5,537 bases of DNA from Bacteroidota bacterium (GTDB taxonomy: Bacteria; Bacteroidota; Bacteroidia; Bacteroidales; UBA1556): positions 1 through 5,537 of the forward strand of contig QNXT01000272.1 in the NCBI GenBank assembly GCA_003973505.1, in the 5' to 3' direction. Positions 1-5,537 of the stretch are shown here, piece after piece. Positions within the stretch are counted from its first letter, which is position 1. Each line of letters begins with the position of its first letter. The notes below the pieces were generated by a model. That model had not been told where the DNA came from, did not search any database, and saw only the letters and a list, made by a program, of their open reading frames with translations. The position numbers and the translations under genes are program-made.

Positions 1-2424
1 GATGTTCAAGCATCTTATCCCAAACTTGACCGAGCAATCCTTAAAGCCTCTTTGGTAATTCATAAACACTCAATGTTTTTCGGAAAGAAAGAACATGTAA
101 AATGGGTGTATTACAGTTATTTAATGATTGGTCAAGCTCGTTTTTACAAACATGAATATGGTATCGCAAAACAGGTATTTCAATATATTGTCTCTAAATA
201 TCCAAAGGAGGCAGTGAAATATGATGCCAAAATGTGGATTGCCCTTATCGAAGGTATTCAAGGTGACTATGATGATGCCATCAGTAATTTAGATGGTATA
301 AAAAACCGTGTTTCTCAAGGACTTACTTCAAAAGAAGTTTACCGAATGATTCCCATGGTGTATGCCGATGTATATATCAAATCGAAAAACTATGAGGCAG
401 CCATCCCCTATTTGAAACTAGCAATTGACCGAAATCATAAGAAAGCCACTCGTGCACGTTTGTTTTTTATTCTTGGTCAACTACAACAAAAAAGAGATAA
501 GCTAAAAGGGGCATCTAAGTTTTATGCAGAAGTATTGAAGAATAATCCATCCTACGAAATGGATTTTAATGCTCGTATAAAAATGGCTGAATGCTATACG
601 GGTGGCGATTCAAAGGAAGTTTATAAGCAATTGGACAAAATGCTTAAAGACGTAAAAAACAAAGAATATCTCGATCAAATATATTATGCTATTGCTCAAA
701 TTGACCTGAAACAGAAACACGTTAAGGATGCTATTGAACACCTGAAAAAATCTGTTGAAACAAGTACTAGCAATAATAAACAAAAGGCATTTTCGGCATT
801 ACAATTGGCGGGTTTATATTTTGACAAAAAAGAATACACCTATGCTCAAGCGTACTACGATAGCACAATGATGTTTTTGCCAAAAGATTACCCTGATTAC
901 AATAAACTGAATGAAAGGAAAAATATCCTTACCGAATTAGTTACAAATCTTTTAATTGTTCAAACTGAGGATAGTCTGCAAGAAATGGCTGCAATGTCGG
1001 AGTACGAACGAAATAAATACATCGACAATGTAATTGATGAGCTAATATATCAGGAGAAAAAAGCGAAGAAGGCAGAACTCGAACGACAAGAGAACCTTCA
1101 ATTTATGGAATCAAACCGTCAGGGTCCTCGATCTGTAACAAATACAGGTAAAACAAAGTGGTATTTTTACAATACGGCCTCATTAAGTGCAGGCAGAATT
1201 GAGTTTGTAAAAAAATGGGGTAATCGAAAACTTGAAGACGATTGGCGTAGAAAAGATAAGCAAAGCGGCATGGATGATATGGCTCTTAACACGGATGACG
1301 AGGAGCAAGACAGTGATTTGGAAGAAGGCAGTTCAAAAAAAGGGGGAAAATCAGATGTTAATGATAAACACTCACGTGAATACTATTTAAAAAATGTGCC
1401 TTTAACTCAGGCGATGATGGATTCGTCAAATGCACGTATCGAAGAAGCGCTCTTTAATATGGGTATTATTTATAAAGAGAAATTGCACAATCTTGATGAA
1501 GCAGCCAACAGCTTTGAAAAATTGCTCGACCGTTTTCCCAAAGGAAATTTCACCCCTGAAACCTATTATCATTTATACCAATTGTATAATGTTCAAGGTA
1601 TTCGAAGTGAAGCAAATCGATATAAGAAGTTGCTGATTAAAGAATATCCGGAAAGTGATTATGCTAAAATATTAAATGACCCCAATTATTTTGAAAAATT
1701 AGCAAAGGAGGCAAATAGAGCTAAAGACTTTTATAAGGAAACTTATGAATTGTATCTTGCTGGGAATTATAAAAATGTTAAGCTAAACAATACTTTGGCA
1801 AAAAAATACTACGAAGGTGAAAATGAATTATTGGCAAAATTTGAAATGCTAAATGCACTTTCTGTTGGCAAAACCAATAAGGATACCGCAGCATTTATAG
1901 CAGCCCTCACTGTCGTTGTAAACGATTATCCAAAAAGTGAAGTAAAAACGGTAGCTGAGGAAATGATTGCCCAGTTAAAAGCAAATTCAAGCCGTCAATA
2001 TGGTGAGTCAACTGCTAATAATCAAACAGATGATGGAGGCAAAAAAACCATCTATGTGTATGACCCTGATGATGTTCACTTATTTATGATTCTTGCCGAC
2101 CAACGAAATCTAAAAATTCGTGAATTAACCAAACGGGTATCGAATCATAATAGAAAATATTTTGGCTTAGAAAAACTCCAAGTGAAAACCTTACCCATCA
2201 ATGAAAATATCCTTCTAATTTCGGTTGGAAATTTTGATAATAAAGAAAAATCACTTAAATATTTCAAAACCATTCGTAGAAATACCGTGCTTTACGGAAT
2301 GATAAAACGCGTTGGAGGAAATTACTTTGTCATTTCGAAAAGCAATTATCGACGCCTATATCAAAGCAAGGATTTGACGGGTTATCGAGAGTTTTTCGAC
2401 AAGTATTATCCTGAAGGAAAATAA
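1..2424 (+). CDS. sprE: Type IX secretion system TPR lipoprotein, PorW/SprE family (5' end missing)
   Basis: Role (family knowledge): PorW/SprE is a periplasmic TPR lipoprotein needed for T9SS function, and for gliding in gliding species; it is thought to link the PorK/PorN ring to the outer-membrane translocon. The frame is open from base 1, so the true start, and any lipoprotein signal with its Cys, lie upstream; the TTG at 52 is internal. 807 codons are visible. Numbered from base 1: TPR-like helical repeats at about 35-300; a charged helix at about 330-370; the motif WYFYN at 387-391, then WGNR and LEDDWRR at 406-418, which I recognise as the family hallmark; an acidic low-complexity linker at about 424-455; more TPR-like repeats at about 480-660; and a C-terminal alpha/beta module from about 682, resembling SPOR-like tails. 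The gene ends with tandem stops TAATAA. Family assignment is from recalled motifs. A generic TPR protein is the alternative, but the WYFYN/WG/DWRR block argues against it. Confidence 0.85.
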   Translation, partial: DVQASYPKLDRAILKASLVIHKHSMFFGKKEHVKWVYYSYLMIGQARFYKHEYGIAKQVFQYIVSKYPKEAVKYDAKMWIALIEGIQGDYDDAISNLDGIKNRVSQGLTSKEVYRMIPMVYADVYIKSKNYEAAIPYLKLAIDRNHKKATRARLFFILGQLQQKRDKLKGASKFYAEVLKNNPSYEMDFNARIKMAECYTGGDSKEVYKQLDKMLKDVKNKEYLDQIYYAIAQIDLKQKHVKDAIEHLKKSVETSTSNNKQKAFSALQLAGLYFDKKEYTYAQAYYDSTMMFLPKDYPDYNKLNERKNILTELVTNLLIVQTEDSLQEMAAMSEYERNKYIDNVIDELIYQEKKAKKAELERQENLQFMESNRQGPRSVTNTGKTKWYFYNTASLSAGRIEFVKKWGNRKLEDDWRRKDKQSGMDDMALNTDDEEQDSDLEEGSSKKGGKSDVNDKHSREYYLKNVPLTQAMMDSSNARIEEALFNMGIIYKEKLHNLDEAANSFEKLLDRFPKGNFTPETYYHLYQLYNVQGIRSEANRYKKLLIKEYPESDYAKILNDPNYFEKLAKEANRAKDFYKETYELYLAGNYKNVKLNNTLAKKYYEGENELLAKFEMLNALSVGKTNKDTAAFIAALTVVVNDYPKSEVKTVAEEMIAQLKANSSRQYGESTANNQTDDGGKKTIYVYDPDDVHLFMILADQRNLKIRELTKRVSNHNRKYFGLEKLQVKTLPINENILLISVGNFDNKEKSLKYFKTIRRNTVLYGMIKRVGGNYFVISKSNYRRLYQSKDLTGYREFFDKYYPEGK
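1267..1380 (+). other. Acidic, low-complexity linker inside the PorW/SprE-like protein
   Basis: This in-frame stretch is rich in Asp and Glu (1273-1326), followed by a short Ser/Lys/Gly part (1330-1350). It separates the WYFYN/DWRR block from the second TPR block. At DNA level it contains A7 (1335-1341), G5 (1342-1346) and A4 (1347-1350) in a row. No domain is recognisable. It is probably a flexible, solvent-exposed linker, which is inferred from composition only. Confidence 0.55.
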
Positions 2425-2450
2425 TAAAGCCACGCAATTTATAAAAAGCG

Positions 2451-2458
2451 TATTTTTG
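2451..2458 (+). promoter_or_regulatory. Candidate -7 box (TATTTTTG) for the glycosyltransferase gene
   Basis: TATTTTTG matches the Bacteroidota -7 consensus TAnnTTTG. It ends 23 bases before the GTG start, which would give a short leader. I see no TTTG -33 element about 19-21 bases upstream, so the promoter is only half supported. If real, it separates transcription of the glycosyltransferase from the secretion gene. In an AT-rich gap such a match can arise by chance. Confidence 0.35.
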
Positions 2459-2481
2459 TAACACACTTAAACAATAACACT

Positions 2482-3213
2482 GTGACTGATAGTATCGTAA
2501 TCATACCGACTTATAACGAGAAAGAGAATATTGAAAAGATTATTCGCAAAGTATTCTCATTAGAAAAAGAATTCAATATACTCGTTGTGGAAGACAATTC
2601 ACCCGACGGAACTGCTGCTATTGTTAAAAACTTGATGCAAGAGTTTCCCGAACGCCTTTTCATTGAAGAACGAAAAGGAAAACTTGGACTGGGTACAGCT
2701 TATATCCACGGTTTTAAGTGGGCATTAAAACAAGGTTATGAATACATCTTTGAAATGGATGCCGACTTTTCGCATAATCCGGAAGACTTGCTACGACTTT
2801 ATCATGCAACAGCAAAGGAAGGAAATGATGTTGCCATTGGATCACGTTATATTACAGGAGTAAATGTGGTAAACTGGCCCATGGGTCGTGTACTAATGTC
2901 CTATTATGCATCGGCTTACGTACGACTTATTACTGGCTTAAGTATTCGAGATACAACTGCTGGTTTTATGTGCTATCGCGCTCAAGTGCTTAAAGAAATT
3001 GAGCTGGACAATATCAAATTTACAGGTTACGCTTTTCAAATTGAAATGAAATATACAGCAACCAAAATGGGATTTAAAGTGGTTGAAGTGCCTATAATAT
3101 TTACCGATCGTACCGAAGGAACCTCCAAAATGAATGGTGGTATATTTAAAGAAGCCATCTTTGGGGTGTTAAAACTACGATTTAAAAAGATTCCAAAACG
3201 TAAGACTGCCTAA
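2482..3213 (+). CDS. Polyprenyl-phosphate mannose synthase-like glycosyltransferase (GT2, DPM1-like)
   Basis: The predicted reaction is transfer of mannose from GDP-mannose to a polyprenyl phosphate at the cytoplasmic face of the inner membrane; the lipid-linked sugar would serve as donor for periplasmic glycosylation. The 243-residue protein is a single GT-A domain: IPTYNE at 8-13, EDNSPDGT at 37-44, the metal-binding DAD at 93-95, GSRY at 120-123, TAGFMCY at 159-165, FQIEM at 185-189, and DRTEGTSKM at 209-217. These match DPM1-type enzymes in order and spacing. There are no transmembrane helices and no GtrA-like C-terminal domain; the protein ends in a basic tail (KKIPKRKTA) that could sit on the membrane. 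The GTG at 2482 is chosen because it lies just before the first beta strand, as in the family, and no upstream in-frame ATG, GTG or TTG gives a better start. No Shine-Dalgarno is visible. The 57-base gap after the secretion gene allows co-transcription, but a -7 box lies within it. Sugar and acceptor specificity are inferred from family; another GT2 sugar-phosphate-lipid synthase is possible. Confidence 0.85.
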   Translation: MTDSIVIIPTYNEKENIEKIIRKVFSLEKEFNILVVEDNSPDGTAAIVKNLMQEFPERLFIEERKGKLGLGTAYIHGFKWALKQGYEYIFEMDADFSHNPEDLLRLYHATAKEGNDVAIGSRYITGVNVVNWPMGRVLMSYYASAYVRLITGLSIRDTTAGFMCYRAQVLKEIELDNIKFTGYAFQIEMKYTATKMGFKVVEVPIIFTDRTEGTSKMNGGIFKEAIFGVLKLRFKKIPKRKTA

Positions 3214-3245
3214 ATTCTTAACAAATAGAATTATCTAATCGCCTG

Positions 3246-3264
3246 ATTGTACATTTATTGTACA
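3246..3264. repeat. Phased 8-base repeat forming a dyad (TGTACA-N5-TGTACA)
   Basis: ATTGTACA occurs at 3246-3253 and again at 3257-3264, 11 bases apart. Because TGTACA is its own reverse complement, the pair is both a direct repeat and a perfect inverted repeat with 6-base arms and a 5-base spacer. It lies 33-51 bases downstream of the glycosyltransferase stop and 75-94 bases before pyrC. It could be an operator with two sites one helical turn apart, or a small hairpin. No T-run follows, so an intrinsic terminator is unlikely. Function is unknown. Confidence 0.4.
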
Positions 3265-3314
3265 CTTTCACCTTATTCAGAGTACAGAAGAGGACTCCTT
3301 TATTCTACAATCCC

Positions 3315-3322
3315 TATCTTTG
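3315..3322 (+). promoter_or_regulatory. Candidate -7 box (TATCTTTG) for pyrC
   Basis: TATCTTTG is an exact match to the Bacteroidota -7 consensus TAnnTTTG, and it ends 17 bases before the pyrC ATG. Transcription starting about 5-8 bases downstream would leave a leader of only about 10 bases, so the mRNA would be nearly leaderless. No clear -33 TTTG is seen at the usual distance. The 126-base gap is the largest in the window, which supports an independent promoter here. Confidence 0.5.
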
Positions 3323-3339
3323 TACCTTAAATAAATACT

Positions 3340-4677
3340 ATGCAAACATTACTTAAAAACGCCCGGATTGTAAATGAAGGGAAGGCTTTTACGGGTGCCG
3401 TTCTAATTGATGGTCAATTTATTAAAGGGGTTTTCGAAGGCAACTCTTTTCCCGAAGGAGGTTATCATGAAGTTGATTTAGAAGGAAAACTGCTTATACC
3501 CGGTGTGATTGACGATCAAGTACATTTTCGTGAGCCAGGCTTAACCCATAAAGCCGATATATACAGCGAAAGTCGTGCGGCTGTGGCCGGTGGAACCACT
3601 TCGTTTATGGATATGCCCAATAATAACCCTCCTATTTTAAGTCAGGAATTGTTGGAATCCAAATACCAATTGGGAGCAGAGAAGTCGCTGGCCAACTACA
3701 GCTTTTATATGGGAACCTCCAACGACAATTTGGAAGAGGTGCTTAAAACAGACCCAAAAACCGTTTGTGGCATCAAAATTTTTATGGGCTCTTCCACTGG
3801 CAATATGTTGGTGGATAATCCTGATACGCTATCCGGAATTTTCTCTAAAGCAGGAATGCTCATCGCCACACATTGCGAGGACGAACAAACAATTAAAGAT
3901 AATTCTGAAAAGTATAAGGCAAAATATGGCGATGATATAAGTTTTGATAAACACCCCGAAATACGTTCGGCAGAAGCTTGCTATAAATCATCTGCACTGG
4001 CAGTTAGCCTGGCAAAAAAATACAATACGCGTTTGCATATTTTGCATTTAACTACAGCCAAAGAGATGCAGCATTTTTCATCGGATATTCCTTTAGAAGA
4101 AAAAAGAATAACAGCTGAGGTTTGTGTGCATCATTTATCTTTCAATACGAAGGATTATGCAAAACAAGGAAGTCATATTAAATGTAATCCTGCAGTAAAA
4201 ACCGAAGCCGACCAAAAAGCTTTGATTGCTGCACTGAAAGAAGGCAAAATTGATATCGTAGCCACCGATCATGCTCCCCATACATTAGAAGAAAAAAGCA
4301 AAAAGTATTGGGAAGCTCCTTCCGGACTTCCTCTTGTTCAGCATTCTTTAGTACAAATGCTTGAGTTTTACCACCAAGGAATATTTAGTTTGGAGGAAAT
4401 TGTGGAAAAAATGGCTCATAATCCGGCAAAATGCTTTCAAGTTTCGAAACGGGGATTTATTCGAACTGGCTATTATGCCGATTTGGTCGTAGTGGATCTT
4501 AATAAGGCATGGACAGCGAATAAAGAAAACACTTTATATAAAGTACAATGGTCACCTTTTGACGGAAAAACATTTCAATCAAAAGTAATATACACTTATA
4601 TAAATGGAAGTTTAGTCTATGATAATGGTACATTAAACAATGATTATCGTGGAATGAGAATATTATTCGATAGATAA
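3340..4677 (+). CDS. pyrC: Dihydroorotase (class I type, amidohydrolase superfamily)
   Basis: Catalyses the reversible cyclisation of N-carbamoyl-L-aspartate to L-dihydroorotate, the third step of de novo pyrimidine synthesis, in the cytoplasm. The 445 residues form one complete amidohydrolase: an N-terminal beta segment (1-52) that pairs with the C-terminal strands, then a TIM barrel. Visible motifs are DDQVHFREPG at 58-67, the substrate-loop DMPN at 91-94, GIKIF with Lys146 (candidate carboxylated lysine), HCE at 178-180, LHILHL with His233 and His236, NPA at 283-285, DHAPH at 310-314 (Asp310 being the expected catalytic metal-binding Asp), and the C-terminal GYYADLVVVD. Residue 60 is Gln where most relatives have the first His of the HxH metal pair; I recall the same DDQVHFREPG form in other Bacteroidota dihydroorotases. 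The length is normal for class I. The ATG at 3340 leads directly into the usual first strand (TLLKNARIV), and no Shine-Dalgarno is seen. The gene ends in tandem TAATAA. Allantoinase or hydantoinase are the main alternatives, but the HFREPGLTHK block favours dihydroorotase. Confidence 0.93.
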   Translation: MQTLLKNARIVNEGKAFTGAVLIDGQFIKGVFEGNSFPEGGYHEVDLEGKLLIPGVIDDQVHFREPGLTHKADIYSESRAAVAGGTTSFMDMPNNNPPILSQELLESKYQLGAEKSLANYSFYMGTSNDNLEEVLKTDPKTVCGIKIFMGSSTGNMLVDNPDTLSGIFSKAGMLIATHCEDEQTIKDNSEKYKAKYGDDISFDKHPEIRSAEACYKSSALAVSLAKKYNTRLHILHLTTAKEMQHFSSDIPLEEKRITAEVCVHHLSFNTKDYAKQGSHIKCNPAVKTEADQKALIAALKEGKIDIVATDHAPHTLEEKSKKYWEAPSGLPLVQHSLVQMLEFYHQGIFSLEEIVEKMAHNPAKCFQVSKRGFIRTGYYADLVVVDLNKAWTANKENTLYKVQWSPFDGKTFQSKVIYTYINGSLVYDNGTLNNDYRGMRILFDR

Positions 4678-4708
4678 TAAAGATTTATAAACAATTAATA
4701 AATATAAA

Positions 4709-4765
4709 ATGAATAAAACATTATTTAGCATTATTCTTTTTCTCTGGTCAGCAATGGCTATTGCA
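4709..4765 (+). other. Sec signal peptide of the endonuclease I
   Basis: Residues 1-19 show a short basic start (MNK), a hydrophobic core (LFSIILFLW) and a signal peptidase I site AIA before Gln20. There is no lipobox Cys, so the mature protein should be released into the periplasm and could then be exported by the T9SS. Confidence 0.85.
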
Positions 4766-5537
4766 CAAATTCCGGCAGGATATTATGATAATGCCATTGG
4801 CGATACTGGAATCACTATGCAGATTTCTTTGCATAATATTATTAAGGGACATACTTCCGTAAGTTATAGTTCTTTACATATACATTACCAAACCACTGAC
4901 AAAAAACCCAATGGAAAAGTTTGGGATATGTATTCGGATGTGCCCGGAGGAACTCCCCCTTATGAGTTTACTTTTATTACGGATAAATGTGGTAATTATT
5001 CAAGCGAAGGCGACTGTTACAACAGAGAACACTCATTTCCACAAAGTTGGTTTAATAAAAACTCTCCAATGAAAACCGATTTATTTCATGTGTATCCTAC
5101 AGATGGTAAGGTAAATGGCATGCGATCAAGCTATCCCTATGGTGAAGTTAGCAATCCTACTTGGACTTCTTTAAATGGTAGTAAATTAGGACCCAATACG
5201 ACTCCGGGATATTCAGGGACCGTATTCGAACCCATTGATGCCTATAAAGGTGATTTTGCTCGTACCTATTTTTATATGGCGACGCGATACTATTCTGAGG
5301 ATGCTGGTTGGCAAAATAATGCCATGGTGAATGGTTCACAACTAAAACCGTGGGCATTAAACATGCTTTATCAGTGGCATTTACAAGACACTGTAAGCCA
5401 AAAAGAAATTGATCGGAATAATGCTGTTTTTGCTATTCAGCATAATCGAAATCCATTTATCGACCATCAGGAATGGGTTGATACCATTTGGTTTTATTCG
5501 GCATCTGGACCAAGTGCTATTGAAAATAAAGTGAAAG
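4709..5537 (+). CDS. Secreted endonuclease I, EndA/Vvn family (3' end missing)
   Basis: A non-specific DNA/RNA endonuclease of the beta-beta-alpha-metal type that acts outside the cytoplasm. 276 codons are visible and the frame runs open off the window. After the signal peptide, the hallmark block YNREHSFPQSWF lies at 104-115 and DLFHVYPTDGKVNG at 124-137, followed by MRSSYPYGEV. By motif alignment from memory, Glu107, His108 and Asn136 match the metal-binding Glu79, the general base His80 and the metal-binding Asn127 of the Vibrio vulnificus nuclease Vvn. Further family blocks are GDFARTYFYMATRY at 181-194 and RNPFIDHQEWVD at 247-258. Cys94 and Cys103 flank the segment before the catalytic block and may form a disulfide. 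The ATG at 4709 is chosen because it gives the signal peptide; it is 31 bases after the pyrC stop, with no promoter or Shine-Dalgarno visible, so co-transcription with pyrC is possible. Bacteroidota members often add a C-terminal T9SS sorting domain; that part is not in the window, so export by T9SS is inference. Confidence 0.92.
   Translation, partial: MNKTLFSIILFLWSAMAIAQIPAGYYDNAIGDTGITMQISLHNIIKGHTSVSYSSLHIHYQTTDKKPNGKVWDMYSDVPGGTPPYEFTFITDKCGNYSSEGDCYNREHSFPQSWFNKNSPMKTDLFHVYPTDGKVNGMRSSYPYGEVSNPTWTSLNGSKLGPNTTPGYSGTVFEPIDAYKGDFARTYFYMATRYYSEDAGWQNNAMVNGSQLKPWALNMLYQWHLQDTVSQKEIDRNNAVFAIQHNRNPFIDHQEWVDTIWFYSASGPSAIENKVK

Noticed and set aside
52..54. TTG at 52 as the start of the first gene.
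   Set aside because: The same frame is open back to base 1 and the protein would lack the N-terminal export signal expected of this family. The gene is cut by the window edge.
1430..1636. A 68-codon open frame on the + strand.
   Set aside because: It overlaps the PorW/SprE-like gene in another frame, has no promoter of its own and looks like random low-complexity sequence.
2422..2427. Tandem TAATAA stops here and again at 4675-4680.
   Set aside because: In AT-rich genomes a TAA followed by another TAA is frequent, and nothing suggests a special role.
2432..2458. ACGC-N12-GCGT followed by a T5 run as an intrinsic terminator after the secretion gene.
   Set aside because: The stem is only 4 base pairs with a 12-base loop and the T-run is short. 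The T-run is better explained as part of the TATTTTTG box.
3248..3275. TGTACA-N5-TGTACA as a terminator of the glycosyltransferase gene.
   Set aside because: The 6-base stem is low in G+C and is followed by CTTTCACC rather than a T-run, so intrinsic termination is unlikely.
5157..5357. A 66-codon open frame on the - strand.
   Set aside because: It lies wholly within the endonuclease I gene, opposite conserved family blocks, and its translation resembles no known protein. It is a shadow frame.

Overview
This AT-rich window (roughly one third G+C by eye) comes from a member of the Bacteroidota. Three things point there: a PorW/SprE-type component of the type IX secretion system (T9SS), which is restricted to that phylum; A/T-rich leaders without Shine-Dalgarno sequences; and TAnnTTTG boxes of the Bacteroidota -7 promoter type before two genes. 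The genus cannot be read from the sequence.

Four genes lie on the + strand, all pointing the same way, and no - strand gene is supported. From left to right: (1) the 3' part of a porW/sprE-like gene (1-2424, start outside the window); (2) a soluble family-2 glycosyltransferase resembling dolichyl/polyprenyl-phosphate mannose synthase (2482-3213); (3) a complete class I-type dihydroorotase, pyrC (3340-4677); (4) the 5' part of a secreted endonuclease I (EndA/Vvn family) with a clear signal peptide (4709 to the window end). The gaps are 57, 126 and 31 bases, so no stretch over 300 bases lacks a gene. The 126-base gap before pyrC holds a small symmetric repeat (TGTACA-N5-TGTACA) and a -7 box. 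The 31-base gap before the endonuclease holds no recognisable promoter, so that gene may be co-transcribed with pyrC.

Most of the window is housekeeping: pyrimidine synthesis, lipid-linked mannose and secretion. One link is plausible. The first gene is part of the T9SS, and the last encodes a nuclease of a kind that in this phylum is often T9SS cargo, but the C-terminus that would carry the sorting signal is beyond the window. I found no mobile element, CRISPR array, RNA gene, defence system or clearly new system. The points worth a second look are the glutamine replacing the first metal-binding histidine of the dihydroorotase, the phased GTAC repeats before pyrC, and a homopolymer-rich charged linker in the secretion gene.
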